Source: Priestia koreensis
GTDB lineage: Bacteria > Bacillota > Bacilli > Bacillales > Bacillaceae_H
DNA length: 64,000 nt
Direction of reading: 5' to 3'
Assembly: GCF_001274935.1 (NCBI RefSeq)
Contig: NZ_LILC01000037.1
Location: forward strand, 186,001 to 250,000
Numbering within the stretch: position 1 is the first letter of the stretch; each line of letters begins with the position of its first letter. A program made the position numbers and the translations under genes. Shown here in pieces: positions 42,957 through 52,012 of the stretch. Under the pieces are notes generated by a model that worked only from the letters and a program-made list of their open reading frames with translations, had not been told where the DNA came from and did no database searches.

Positions 42957-44056
42957 TACCCGTCCACCTCTCCTAGCACAATATCAATAGCGCCTAAAAT
43001 GGTAATGAGGTTGGCAATATTTTTGCCTTTTAAAAGCTTCGGAAGTATTTGCAAGTTGTAAAAAGAAGGTCTGCGAAACTTTAAGCGATACGGCTCTTTT
43101 TTTCCTTCACTCGCAATATAGCAACCTATCTCGCCACGAGGTGACTCGATTCGTACAAACGCTTCGCCTTTAGGCGGCTTTACAATCTTCGGCACCTTTG
43201 CCATAATCGGGCCCTCAGCAGGAAATTGCTCAACGGCCTGCTCAATGATTTTTAATGACTCCTCTATTTCTTCAATGCGGCATTTGTAACGTGCAAACGC
43301 ATCTCCCTCGGTATGGACAGGTACATGAAAGGTGAACCGATCGTAAATAGAGTAAGGTTCATCTTTTCGGAGATCCCAATTCACTCCCGTACAGCGCAGG
43401 TTTGCACCGCTTAATGAGTAATCAAGTGCCTCTTGTGCACTGTAAATTCCTACTCCTTTCACACGATTAAGGAAAATTTCGTTTCCTGTTACGAGGTCAT
43501 GGTAGCCTTCTAGCTGTTTACGCATGTAGGGAACAAACTCACGGACTTTCTCAATCCATCCCTCTGGTGCATCCCACTTCACGCCTCCTACTCTCATGTA
43601 GTTAAACGTTAAACGTGCACCGCTGAGCTCATTTAAAAGATTGATAATGACCTCTCTTTCACGGAAGGCATATAGGAATGGACTAACGGCCCCAATATCA
43701 AGCAAATATGTACCCCACCATACGAGATGACTCGCTACCCTTCCTAATTCCATTGCAAGTACACGCAAATATTCAGCTCGATCTGGTAAAGTAATGTTCA
43801 TCATTGTCTCGACTGCGTGACAAATGACGTAATTGTTCGTCATCGCCGATAGGTAATCCATGCGGTCTGTATAAGGAATAATTTGTGTATATTGCAGGTT
43901 CTCAGCAATTTTCTCTGTTCCTCTATGAAGATAGCCAATGACAGGGGTTGCTTCCGTAATAATCTCCCCGTCAATTTTAATAACGAGACGGAACACCCCG
44001 TGAGTACTCGGATGCTGAGGACCAACGTTAAGCAGCATTTCCTCTGTTCGTATCAT
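42956..44056 (-). CDS. nuoD: NADH-quinone oxidoreductase subunit D (49 kDa)
   Basis: 366 residues, related to the large subunit of [NiFe] hydrogenases. LLNVGPQHPSTHGVFRLVIK holds the quinone-site His; GYLHRGTEKIAE, DRMDYLSAMTNNYVICHAVE and the C-terminal GAIDIVLGEVDG are standard. GGAGGTGTAAG precedes the ATG and nuoC ends 3 bp before. Encoded as a separate protein, not fused to NuoC. Confidence 0.96.
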   Translation of the reverse strand: MIRTEEMLLNVGPQHPSTHGVFRLVIKIDGEIITEATPVIGYLHRGTEKIAENLQYTQIIPYTDRMDYLSAMTNNYVICHAVETMMNITLPDRAEYLRVLAMELGRVASHLVWWGTYLLDIGAVSPFLYAFREREVIINLLNELSGARLTFNYMRVGGVKWDAPEGWIEKVREFVPYMRKQLEGYHDLVTGNEIFLNRVKGVGIYSAQEALDYSLSGANLRCTGVNWDLRKDEPYSIYDRFTFHVPVHTEGDAFARYKCRIEEIEESLKIIEQAVEQFPAEGPIMAKVPKIVKPPKGEAFVRIESPRGEIGCYIASEGKKEPYRLKFRRPSFYNLQILPKLLKGKNIANLITILGAIDIVLGEVDG

Positions 44057-44059
44057 GAC

Positions 44060-45232
44060 TTACACCTCCACATCAAACGGCTCATAATCTTTACGTAGCG
44101 GATACCCAACCCAATCATCTGGCATCATAATACGCTTCAAATTAGGATGGCCGATAAACGTAATGCCTAATAAATCATACGCTTCTCGCTCAGGCCAGTC
44201 TGCACCAGGCCAAAGCGGCTGTAAAGACGGCACTTCCGGACGCTCACGATCAACCTTCACCTTTAGGGCTACAGGCTTTTTATGCGTATAGGAATACAAG
44301 TAGACGTACACTTCGAAGTGCGTTGAAAAGTCCGTTCCATGCAACTCAGAAACGTAATCAAACTTAAGCTCTTCATGTGTTTTAAACAGCTGTGCCACTT
44401 CATAATAAGCATCTAATTTTGCGACGATAGTAGGTACATCTTTTGATAAACGATTAATGTAGGAATCTTCAATGGCTGTAGGTGTAAGGTGTTTTGAAAT
44501 ATGTTCTACGTATTGATCTAACAGTGGTTGATGGGGGGATGGTGGTAACTCTTGCTGATGCTCTTCCTCTTTTTTTAGTACGCTGGCTCTCGCCTTTGCC
44601 GCTGCAGCTGCCTTTGCCTTTGCTGCCGCAATTGCCTTCGCTTTTTCGCTATCTTTATCATCACTGGTGGACGTGGTGCCATCACTTTTTTGCTTCGCTA
44701 AAGCTTTTGCTTTCGCTGCCGCCGCGGCCTTTTTCTTCGCCAAAGCTAGCGCGTCTTCCTCTGTTCCTTCACTTTCTGACTCCACTGTTTTTTCCTTCTG
44801 CTTCGCGAGAGCCTGTGCTTTTGCCTTTGCGGCTGCTGCGGCCTTTTTCTTCGCTAGGGCTAGTGCGTCTTCCTCTGTTCCTTCACTTTCCGACTCCGCT
44901 GTTTTTTCCTTCTGCTTCGCGAGAGCCTGTGCTTTTGCCTTTGCGGCTGCTGCGGCCTTTTTCTTTGCCAAAGCTAGTGCGTCTTCCTCTGTTCCTTCAC
45001 TTTCCGACTCCGCTGCTTTTTCCTTCTGCTTCGCGAGAGCCTGTGCTTTTGCCTTTGCGGCTGCGGCGGCCTTTTTCTTCGCCAGGGCTAGTGCGTCTTC
45101 CTCTGTTCCTTCGCTTTCTGATTCAGGTGCTTTTTCTTTTTTCATCGCTTCTAGCTTTTCTTTTGCCTGCTCCTTTGCTTTAAGAGCCGCTTCTTTTTTT
45201 TGTTCCTCGAGTGATGGTTGTTTTCCGCTCAC
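44060..45232 (-). CDS. nuoC: NADH-quinone oxidoreductase subunit C with long repetitive N-terminal extension
   Basis: 390 residues, far longer than the ~150-200 typical for NuoC. The C-terminal part (~230-390) is the 30-kDa complex I domain: FDYVSELHGTD, VKVDRERPEVPSLQPLWPGA, DWPEREAYDLLGITFIGHPN, MPDDWVGYPLRKDYEP. Residues 33-182 are four near-identical 38-residue repeats (last one 36) with an ESESEGTEEDALALAKKK half and an Ala/Lys half, then more Ala/Lys sequence. Predicted charged helix or coiled coil. GTG start at 45232 directly after the nuoB stop. Extensions of this kind occur in some Bacillus complex I from memory. Confidence 0.94.
   Translation of the reverse strand: MSGKQPSLEEQKKEAALKAKEQAKEKLEAMKKEKAPESESEGTEEDALALAKKKAAAAAKAKAQALAKQKEKAAESESEGTEEDALALAKKKAAAAAKAKAQALAKQKEKTAESESEGTEEDALALAKKKAAAAAKAKAQALAKQKEKTVESESEGTEEDALALAKKKAAAAAKAKALAKQKSDGTTSTSDDKDSEKAKAIAAAKAKAAAAAKARASVLKKEEEHQQELPPSPHQPLLDQYVEHISKHLTPTAIEDSYINRLSKDVPTIVAKLDAYYEVAQLFKTHEELKFDYVSELHGTDFSTHFEVYVYLYSYTHKKPVALKVKVDRERPEVPSLQPLWPGADWPEREAYDLLGITFIGHPNLKRIMMPDDWVGYPLRKDYEPFDVEV
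44687..45136 (-). repeat. In-frame 114-bp tandem repeats in nuoC (4 units)
   Basis: Codes residues 33-70, 71-108, 109-146 and 147-182 of NuoC. The units are nearly identical in DNA as well as protein, pointing to recent expansion or gene conversion. Confidence 0.93.
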
Positions 45233-45745
45233 CTACATCACCCTCTTTCCTGTCTTCGCTTCATACCTAATTTTCTCTTTCAGCTTATTGATTCCGTAAA
45301 TGAGCGCCGCTGGATTTGGTGGACAACCTGGAATATACACATCTACCGGGATGATTTGATCCACCCCTTTTACTACTGCATAGGAATTTACGTATGGTCC
45401 TCCAGCTGTTGCACAAGACCCCATCGCAATCACCCATTTAGGTTCGGGCATCTGATCGTAAAGTCGTTTCACAATCGGTGCCATTTTTTTCGTAACGGTT
45501 CCAGAGATAATCATAACGTCCGATTGTCTAGGGGAGGTTCGAAAAAATGAGCCAAAGCGATCTAAATCATAATGAGACGATCCAACGCCCATCATTTCAA
45601 TTGCACAGCAGGCCAGGCCAAATGTTAAAGGCCAAAGAGAATTACTTCTTGCCCATGCTTTTAACTGTTCGAGAGTGGTAAGAAAAATATTTCGTTTCAT
45701 TTCCTCTAACTCTTCTTTAGCTATTGTTTGCATAGTTAAATCCAT
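45233..45745 (-). CDS. nuoB: NADH-quinone oxidoreductase subunit B (20 kDa, N2 cluster)
   Basis: About 170 residues. Ligands of the terminal [4Fe-4S] cluster N2 are visible in FGLACCAIEMMG (tandem Cys), MGSCATAGGPY and IPGCPPNPAALIYG. It passes electrons to quinone. The ATG at 45745 (MDLTMQTIAKEE) follows GAAGGTG and overlaps the end of nuoA by 10 bp. Confidence 0.95.
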   Translation of the reverse strand: MDLTMQTIAKEELEEMKRNIFLTTLEQLKAWARSNSLWPLTFGLACCAIEMMGVGSSHYDLDRFGSFFRTSPRQSDVMIISGTVTKKMAPIVKRLYDQMPEPKWVIAMGSCATAGGPYVNSYAVVKGVDQIIPVDVYIPGCPPNPAALIYGINKLKEKIRYEAKTGKRVM

Positions 45746-46104
45746 TTCAACACCTTCTTCTTCCAAGCATATAGAAGTCCAATAAGTAAAATAACCACAA
45801 AGATTAGCATCTCAATTAAGGCAAACAATCCTAGCTGATCAAAAGCAACTGCCCAAGGATACAAAAAGACCGTTTCAACATCGAAGATTACAAATAATAA
45901 GGCAAAAATATAATACCTCACATTGAATTGTACTCTCGCATCGTGAAACGGTTCGATACCACTCTCATAAGTTGTCTGTTTCCCTGCTGTAGGTGCGTGA
46001 GGCCGAAGTACTTTCCCTATTGTCAATGCTACAATGGGAAGCAAAAGACCTAAGGCTAAAAAGATGCATACAATCATATAATTATTCGCATATACGTGCT
46101 GCAT
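45736..46104 (-). CDS. nuoA: NADH-quinone oxidoreductase subunit A
   Basis: 122 residues, three membrane helices. TTYESGIEPFHDARVQFNVR and YYIFALLFVIFDVETVFLYP are the family hallmarks (Cys replaced by Ser-Gly in YESG). Start at 46104 (MQHVYANNYM), about 13 nt after AGGAGG. A longer frame reaches 46161, but that position is inside the promoter -10, so it cannot be the start. First gene of the operon. Confidence 0.93.
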   Translation of the reverse strand: MQHVYANNYMIVCIFLALGLLLPIVALTIGKVLRPHAPTAGKQTTYESGIEPFHDARVQFNVRYYIFALLFVIFDVETVFLYPWAVAFDQLGLFALIEMLIFVVILLIGLLYAWKKKVLKWI

Positions 46105-46159
46105 GTCCGTCTTCACACCTCCTAAATTGAAGGAATTTTCTAAAAATGTAACCGCTATC

Positions 46160-46188
46160 ATTGTACCAAAATCTCTAAAATTTGTCGA
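46160..46188 (-). promoter_or_regulatory. Sigma-A promoter of the nuo operon
   Basis: TCGACA (46183-46188), 17-nt spacer ending TGG, TACAAT (46160-46165): an extended -10 with a good -35. Confidence 0.78.
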
Positions 46189-46344
46189 TTAGCCCTCCGT
46201 TTTTACATCACCAACGATGAAGTTTTCAATGTACATTCCTTTTATATCTATGCGTGTCCATCCTATAAAATACGTTTGTTTTCCCTCATCTCCCCTCAGC
46301 TTTCATTCCTGACTATAAGAAACCCTTATTAACATTACGCAAAT
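46189..46344. other. Intergenic upstream of nuoA
   Basis: No gene seen. Sequence upstream of the nuo promoter; no operator recognised. Confidence 0.35.
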
Positions 46345-46379
46345 TAAAAAGACTCCGCGTGTATGAACGGAGTCCTTTT
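46345..46379 (-). terminator. Terminator of the 57-residue membrane protein gene
   Basis: GACTCCG, loop, CGGAGTC with AAAAG/CTTTT ends and T run on both strands. Confidence 0.88.
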
Positions 46380-46395
46380 ACAAAATGAAAAAGAG

Positions 46396-46569
46396 CTATA
46401 GCTGAAGTTTTGCATGATACAATGCTAGAACTAAACCAATTACGAAACAAATTAATCCGCCTATACCAGAAGTTATAAATGACAGCCTGTCTGAGAAAAA
46501 CAGCTTACTTATGGACAGAAATAAAATTAATATCCATCCAATTAGGTTGATCATTCTTACCTGTGTCAT
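46396..46569 (-). CDS. Small membrane protein, 57 residues, unknown
   Basis: Two hydrophobic segments (~8-24 and ~31-50; GWILILFLSISKLFF and GIGGLICFVIGLVLALYH) and a short C-terminus. ATG at 46569 (MTQVRMINL) has AGGGGTGAT upstream, and it has its own terminator, so it is probably real. No family recognised. It lies between the nuo and atp operons; no functional link is evident. Confidence 0.7.
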   Translation of the reverse strand: MTQVRMINLIGWILILFLSISKLFFSDRLSFITSGIGGLICFVIGLVLALYHAKLQL

Positions 46570-46724
46570 TGCAATCACCCCTATTTCAGCCGATTCTACC
46601 ACATTGACTCATTTAAGGAAAATACTGAATGAGGATGATGAAATAGGTGTTTAACATTACGTATTTCTTTGTAATTAGCGTCATTTTACCCTCACAGAAG
46701 GGTTTTCTAGTAAGAAAACTACAT

Positions 46725-46754
46725 AAAAAGGTCTCGTTCAAAATGAACGAGACC
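46725..46754 (-). terminator. Terminator of the lmo0937-like gene
   Basis: GGTCTCGTTC, loop, GAACGAGACC, then TTTTTATG on the minus strand. Confidence 0.9.
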
Positions 46755-46759
46755 TGCAT

Positions 46760-46900
46760 CTAAGCTCTTCTTAGTAATTTTACGATTAATACGATTAAAG
46801 CGATCACAAGGAGGATGTGAATAAGTCCTCCGCCTGAGAAATCAAATAGAACACCTACTAGCCAAATTAATAATAAAATACCGATAATAGTCCAGATCAT
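46760..46900 (-). CDS. lmo0937-family small membrane protein, 46 residues
   Basis: A very hydrophobic 46-residue peptide: MIWTIIGILLLIWLVGVLF, then DFSGGGLIHILLVIALIVLI and a KLLRRA end. The GGG(x)HxLLVIA pattern between two helices is that of the widespread lmo0937/DUF5670 family, often stress-associated; function unknown. GGGGTGAT is 5 nt before the ATG and a strong terminator follows the stop. Too short for a 60-residue cut-off, easily missed. Confidence 0.82.
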   Translation of the reverse strand: MIWTIIGILLLIWLVGVLFDFSGGGLIHILLVIALIVLIVKLLRRA

Positions 46901-47060
46901 TTTTTATCACCCCTTATTTAATACGATGTCTCAGCTTTGTTCTTTTTATACCCCATGTTTTTTTGTTAGAAACTCTTCCATAAAAAAATAGTTGTTTCTT
47001 TAGGTAAAACACGACAAAAGGTTCAATTTTTTAACAACTTTTCCACATCTAAAGGCACAA

Positions 47061-47092
47061 AAAAACCTCTAGAAATGAGTCTAGAGGTTTTA
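47061..47092 (-). terminator. Terminator of the atp operon
   Basis: AAACCTCTAGA, loop, TCTAGAGGTTT, then TTTTTGTG on the minus strand. Confidence 0.92.
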
Positions 47093-47097
47093 CGTTA

Positions 47098-47502
47098 TTA
47101 CATTTTTCTTTGGCTAACTTCAATACGATTGATGGCACGATTTAATGCCAGCTCCGCACGTTTGAAATCAACATGATCCTTTTGAGCGCCTAAGCGACTC
47201 TCGGCACGCTTTTTAGCTTCTTCAGCACGTACAATATCAATTTGATCTGCTTTTTCAGCAGCTTGAGCTAATATTGTTACGTTGTCAGGTCTTACTTCAA
47301 GGAAGCCTCCGCTAACTGCTACAAGCTCCGTACTGCCACCTTTTTTCAAACGAACTGCTCCGATTTTTAATGGAGCAACTAAAGGAACGTGTCCAGGTAA
47401 AATACCAAGCTCACCGCTCTGAGCTCTGGCACTTACCATTTCCACATCGGCATTATACACTGGGCCATCAGGAGTCACTACACTGACATGGATTGTCTTC
47501 AT
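47098..47502 (-). CDS. atpC: ATP synthase epsilon subunit
   Basis: 134 residues. N-terminal beta-sandwich (VVTPDGPVYNADVEMV, GELGILPGHVPLVAPLKIGAV, VAVSGGFLEVRPDNVTILA) and C-terminal two-helix regulatory arm (AEEAKKRAESRL...RAINRIEVSQRKM). Part of the central stalk; inhibits ATP hydrolysis. GGAGGTTATTAA precedes the ATG. Last gene of the operon. Confidence 0.96.
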   Translation of the reverse strand: MKTIHVSVVTPDGPVYNADVEMVSARAQSGELGILPGHVPLVAPLKIGAVRLKKGGSTELVAVSGGFLEVRPDNVTILAQAAEKADQIDIVRAEEAKKRAESRLGAQKDHVDFKRAELALNRAINRIEVSQRKM

Positions 47503-47527
47503 TTAATAACCTCCTATGTCCCTTAAA

Positions 47528-48949
47528 TTAAACTTCTACTCCCATGTTCTTCGCATTTTCAATTACTTCTTCGATTCGACCTACTAAGCGGAACGCATCT
47601 TCAGGAAGATGATCATACTTACCAGATAGAATATCTTTGAATCCACGGATCGTTTCTTTTACAGGTACATAAGAACCTTTTTGACCTGTGAACTGCTCCG
47701 CTACGTGGAAGTTTTGAGATAAGAAGAACTGAATACGACGAGCACGTTGTACAATAAGCTTATCTTCGTCAGAAAGCTCATCCATACCTAGGATCGCGAT
47801 AATATCTTGAAGTTCTTTGTAACGTTGTAATGTTTGCTGTACTTGACGTGCAACACCGTAATGCTCTTCTCCGACGATTTCTGGAGACAATGCACGTGAA
47901 GTAGAAGCTAATGGATCTACCGCAGGATAGATACCCATTTCTGTTAATTTACGCTCTAAGTTTGTTGTTGCATCTAAGTGAGCGAAAGTCGTTGCTGGCG
48001 CTGGATCTGTATAGTCATCGGCTGGTACATAGATCGCTTGGATCGACGTTACAGAACCTACATTTGTAGATGTAATACGCTCTTGTAATTGACCCATTTC
48101 AGTTGCAAGCGTTGGTTGGTAACCTACCGCTGATGGCATACGTCCTAATAGGGCTGATACCTCAGAACCTGCTTGTGTGAAACGGAAGATGTTATCGATG
48201 AAGAACAGTACGTCTTGTCCTTGCTCATCACGGAAGTATTCTGCCATTGTTAAACCAGTTAATGCTACACGCATACGTGCACCAGGTGGCTCATTCATTT
48301 GTCCGAATACCATTGCCGTTTTCTTGATAACGCCTGAATCGCTCATCTCATGGTATAAGTCATTTCCTTCACGTGTACGCTCTCCTACACCTGCGAATAC
48401 GGAAATACCACCATGTTCTTGTGCGATGTTGTTGATTAATTCTTGGATTAGAACCGTTTTACCTACACCGGCACCACCGAAGAGACCGATTTTACCACCT
48501 TTAATGTACGGTGCTAATAAGTCTACAACTTTAATTCCTGTTTCAAGAATTTCAACTTGTGTTGATAATTGATCGTACGTTGGTGCTTGACGATGAATAG
48601 CGTCGCGGCGGATACCTGCTTCTAATTCACCATCTAAGTCAATTGAATCACCTAATACGTTAAATACGCGTCCTAATGTTACGTCACCTACAGGTACAGA
48701 AATAGGTGCACCTGTATCTTCAACGTCCATTCCACGCATTAATCCATCTGTAGAAGCCATGGCAATTGCACGTACTGTGTCATCACCTAAGTGAATTGCT
48801 ACTTCTAGGGTAACATCAATACTATTGTCGCTCGCATCTTGAGCGTTATGTTTAATTTTAAGGGCATTATAAATCTCAGGAAGATGGCCACTATCGAACT
48901 TTACGTCTACGACAGGACCCATAACTTGAGTAACACGTCCTTTTGTCAT
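47528..48949 (-). CDS. atpD: ATP synthase beta subunit
   Basis: About 473 residues. Catalytic F1 subunit: P-loop GGAGVGKTVLIQEL, GERTREGNDLYHEM (catalytic Glu), DNIFRFTQAGSEVSALLGRM, ALSPEIVGEEHY and SQNFHVAEQFTG. ATG at 48949 follows GGAGGGAAAGTTG; a TTG one codon earlier is possible. Confidence 0.98.
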   Translation of the reverse strand: MTKGRVTQVMGPVVDVKFDSGHLPEIYNALKIKHNAQDASDNSIDVTLEVAIHLGDDTVRAIAMASTDGLMRGMDVEDTGAPISVPVGDVTLGRVFNVLGDSIDLDGELEAGIRRDAIHRQAPTYDQLSTQVEILETGIKVVDLLAPYIKGGKIGLFGGAGVGKTVLIQELINNIAQEHGGISVFAGVGERTREGNDLYHEMSDSGVIKKTAMVFGQMNEPPGARMRVALTGLTMAEYFRDEQGQDVLFFIDNIFRFTQAGSEVSALLGRMPSAVGYQPTLATEMGQLQERITSTNVGSVTSIQAIYVPADDYTDPAPATTFAHLDATTNLERKLTEMGIYPAVDPLASTSRALSPEIVGEEHYGVARQVQQTLQRYKELQDIIAILGMDELSDEDKLIVQRARRIQFFLSQNFHVAEQFTGQKGSYVPVKETIRGFKDILSGKYDHLPEDAFRLVGRIEEVIENAKNMGVEV

Positions 48950-48996
48950 CAACTTTCCCTCCTAACTTGCTATACACAACTCTTGATTGAAATTGT

Positions 48997-49854
48997 CTAT
49001 TCGAGTGCAGCTGCTCCAGCTGTAATTTCGGTAATCTCTTGTGTGATGGCTGCTTGACGTGCACGGTTATATGAAAGCGTAAGGCTACGGATAAGCTCAT
49101 TTGCATTATCAGTCGCACTCTTCATCGCTGTCATACGAGCGGCATGTTCACTAGCTTTTCCATCAAGTAATGCACCATAAATTAGACTTTCCGCATATTG
49201 AGGTAAAAGGACTTCTAGAATTTCTTCTTGGTCTGGCTCAAATTCATAAGAAGTTAGCTTCTTCTCGCTTACGATGTCTGTTAATGGTAACAATTTCGTT
49301 TCCGTTACTTCTTGTGTCATGGTATTTACAAAGTGATTGTAATACATGTATAGCTCATCTAACGTTTCATCAGAAAACAGCTTAACTGCTTGGCTAGCAA
49401 TCGTTTGAATATCAGAGAATGCAGGCTGATCCGGAAGAGCCGTAATCTCATGGAGAACTGGGATTCCTCGGTTTTTGAAGAAGCTAGCCCCCATACGCCC
49501 AATTGCAATAATCTCATATTCATCTGCTGATTGATGACGTTCTTGAATATTACGATAAACAAGTCTCAGTACGTTACTGTTATATGCTCCAGCTAGACCA
49601 CGGTCAGACGTGATTACTAAGTAACCCGTTTTCTTAACCGAACGTGCTTGTAGCATTGGATGACGAGCATCAGTACTTCCAAGCGCAATGTTTGCCACCA
49701 CTTCTTGAATCTTCTCCATATACGGAACAAATGCTTTTGCATTTTGCTCAGCACGGTTAAGCTTTGAAGCAGATACCATTTGCATGGCTTTTGTAATTTG
49801 GCTTGTTTTCTTTGTAGACGTAATTCTCGTTTTAATATCGCGTAATGATGCCAA
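48997..49854 (-). CDS. atpG: ATP synthase gamma subunit
   Basis: 285 residues. Coiled-coil rotor shaft: N-terminal helix RDIKTRITSTKKTSQITKAM and C-terminal helix NELIRSLTLSYNRARQAAIT with EITEITAGAAAL. Middle Rossmann-like part: GYLVITSDRGLAGAYNSNV. The start is TTG at 49854, 5 nt after GGTGGTGAG. Confidence 0.97.
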   Translation of the reverse strand: MASLRDIKTRITSTKKTSQITKAMQMVSASKLNRAEQNAKAFVPYMEKIQEVVANIALGSTDARHPMLQARSVKKTGYLVITSDRGLAGAYNSNVLRLVYRNIQERHQSADEYEIIAIGRMGASFFKNRGIPVLHEITALPDQPAFSDIQTIASQAVKLFSDETLDELYMYYNHFVNTMTQEVTETKLLPLTDIVSEKKLTSYEFEPDQEEILEVLLPQYAESLIYGALLDGKASEHAARMTAMKSATDNANELIRSLTLSYNRARQAAITQEITEITAGAAALE

Positions 49855-49932
49855 AGGTTCTCACCACCTTTTTACCCTCGAACATTTTTGATCTATCAAA
49901 TGGTGCAGGGCATAATGCCCTGCTTCATCTCA

Positions 49933-51444
49933 TTATTCAGAAACGATAAATGTCTTTTTAAATTCTTCGATTGCTTGACTTAATGCTGATTCTTCAGGAA
50001 GCTTACCAGTCGTTCTAATTGTGTCTAGTAGTTCCTTCGCATTTTGGTCCATCCATGTTAAGAACTCATCCTCAAAGCGAGTGATATCTTGAACAGGAAT
50101 GCTGTCTAAATGACCTCTTGTTAAAGCAAATAGAATGGCTACTTGCTTTTCAACTTTTAATGGTTTGTTTAGATCTTGTTTTAGTACTTCTACTGTACGA
50201 GCACCACGGTTTAATTTTGATTGTGTTGCTTTATCAAGGTCTGAACCGAATTGAGCGAATGCTTCAAGCTCACGGAAAGATGCTAAGTCAAGACGAAGCG
50301 TACCCGCTACTGATTTCATCGCTTTAATTTGTGCAGATCCTCCAACACGTGATACTGATAAACCAGCGTTGATCGCTGGACGTACACCAGAGAAGAACAA
50401 GTCTGATTGTAAGAAGATTTGTCCATCAGTGATGGAGATTACGTTTGTTGGGATATAAGCAGAGATATCGCCTGCTTGCGTTTCAACGAAAGGTAATGCT
50501 GTTAATGAACCTGCACCTTTCGCATCAGATAACTTCGCTGCACGCTCTAATAAACGAGAGTGAAGGTAGAATACATCCCCTGGATATGCTTCACGACCTG
50601 GAGGACGACGTAGTAATAGAGACAGCTCACGGTATGCAGCTGCTTGTTTCGATAAATCATCATATACGACTAATACGTGTTTGCCGTTATACATGAATTC
50701 TTCACCCATTGTTACCCCAGCATATGGTGCTAAGAATAACATTGGAGCTGGTTGAGAAGCAGAAGCTGTTACAACGATTGTGTAATCAAGAGCTCCGTGC
50801 TTACGCAATGTTTCTACCGCATTACGTACAGTAGATTCTTTTTGACCGATCGCAACATAGATACACACCATGTCTTGGTCTTTTTGGTTTAGAATGGAGT
50901 CAATCGCTACAGATGTTTTACCTGTTTGACGGTCTCCGATGATTAATTCACGTTGTCCACGACCGATTGGTACAAGTGCATCGATCGCTTTGATACCTGT
51001 TTGTAGAGGCTCGTGTACAGATTTACGGTCCATTACACCTGGTGCTGGACTTTCAATTGGACGAGTTTTTGTCGTTGCGATTGGACCTAGTCCATCAACT
51101 GGTTGACCTAATGGGTTAACAACACGACCAATTAGCTCCTCCCCTACTGGTACTTCCATGATACGTCCTGTGCGTCGAACTTCGTCTCCTTCACGGATAT
51201 CGCGGTAAGGCCCTAAAATAACGATACCTACGTTATTTGACTCTAGGTTTTGTGCCATACCCATTACACCGTTTGAAAATTCGACAAGCTCACCAGCCAT
51301 AACGTTGTCAAGGCCGTGTACACGTGCGATACCATCACCTACTTGGATTACAGTACCGACATCACTTACTTTAATTTCAGACTGATAATTTTCAATTTGC
51401 TTTTTTATCAGTGCGCTAATTTCTTCAGCTTTGATGTTGCTCAT
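49933..51444 (-). CDS. atpA: ATP synthase alpha subunit
   Basis: About 503 residues. Non-catalytic nucleotide-binding F1 subunit: P-loop GDRQTGKTSVAID, VYVAIGQKESTVRN, LLLRRPPGREAYPGD, RPAINAGLSVSRVGGSAQ. ATG at 51444 (MSNIKAEEIS) has AGGGGTGA upstream; the frame is open three codons earlier. Confidence 0.98.
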   Translation of the reverse strand: MSNIKAEEISALIKKQIENYQSEIKVSDVGTVIQVGDGIARVHGLDNVMAGELVEFSNGVMGMAQNLESNNVGIVILGPYRDIREGDEVRRTGRIMEVPVGEELIGRVVNPLGQPVDGLGPIATTKTRPIESPAPGVMDRKSVHEPLQTGIKAIDALVPIGRGQRELIIGDRQTGKTSVAIDSILNQKDQDMVCIYVAIGQKESTVRNAVETLRKHGALDYTIVVTASASQPAPMLFLAPYAGVTMGEEFMYNGKHVLVVYDDLSKQAAAYRELSLLLRRPPGREAYPGDVFYLHSRLLERAAKLSDAKGAGSLTALPFVETQAGDISAYIPTNVISITDGQIFLQSDLFFSGVRPAINAGLSVSRVGGSAQIKAMKSVAGTLRLDLASFRELEAFAQFGSDLDKATQSKLNRGARTVEVLKQDLNKPLKVEKQVAILFALTRGHLDSIPVQDITRFEDEFLTWMDQNAKELLDTIRTTGKLPEESALSQAIEEFKKTFIVSE

Positions 51445-51466
51445 CAATTTCACCCCTATCTACGAT

Positions 51467-52012
51467 CTATGCTTTATTAAAAACTAGTTCACGTTGAATG
51501 CGCTCTAATTTGCCATTCAAGCTACCGTCATAAATTCGGTTACCAATGCGAATTTTCACGCCACCAAGCAAGCTTGGATCAATAACGTTTGTAATTCGTA
51601 ACGATTGTTTGCCAACTTTTTTCGAAAATGTGCTAGATAGCGCTGCTTTTTCATCATCTGTTAATGGCTTAACAGAGTAAGCAGTTGCTTCTGCCATATT
51701 ACGTGCTTCGTTCGCTAGCTCAACGTAGTGCTGAACCATTTCAACCGTAATTGTGATACGATTGCGTTCAAGCAATAAGAACAATGTGTTTTGAACTTCT
51801 GGAAGTAGCGTTGAGAATGCATCCCCTACCAACACTTTTTTTTGTGCTGGTGAAAGCTTTGGATGTGTTAATACCTCTAAAAACTTAGGGTTATTCTCCA
51901 TTACTTCTTTTACAACTAAAAGCTCTGCTTCAATTGCATCAATTTTATTCTGTTCTTTAGCCAATTCAAAAAGGGCTAATGCGTAGCGTTTTGCAACTAC
52001 TTGATTACTCAT
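51467..52012 (-). CDS. atpH: ATP synthase delta subunit
   Basis: 181 residues. Peripheral stalk subunit linking F1 to the b subunits. N-terminal VVAKRYALALFELAKEQNK helical domain and C-terminal SLRITNVIDPSLLGGVKIRI...GSLNGKLERIQREL. Overlaps atpF by 4 bp (ATGA). Confidence 0.96.
   Translation of the reverse strand: MSNQVVAKRYALALFELAKEQNKIDAIEAELLVVKEVMENNPKFLEVLTHPKLSPAQKKVLVGDAFSTLLPEVQNTLFLLLERNRITITVEMVQHYVELANEARNMAEATAYSVKPLTDDEKAALSSTFSKKVGKQSLRITNVIDPSLLGGVKIRIGNRIYDGSLNGKLERIQRELVFNKA

Noticed and set aside
44494..45299. Two long plus-strand frames (229 and 210 codons) opposite nuoC
   Set aside because: They mirror the Ala/Lys/Glu repeats of nuoC; the biased codons leave the opposite strand open. 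No ribosome binding site or family signature.
48177..48572. A 131-codon plus-strand frame opposite atpD
   Set aside because: Antisense shadow produced by the codon bias of atpD.
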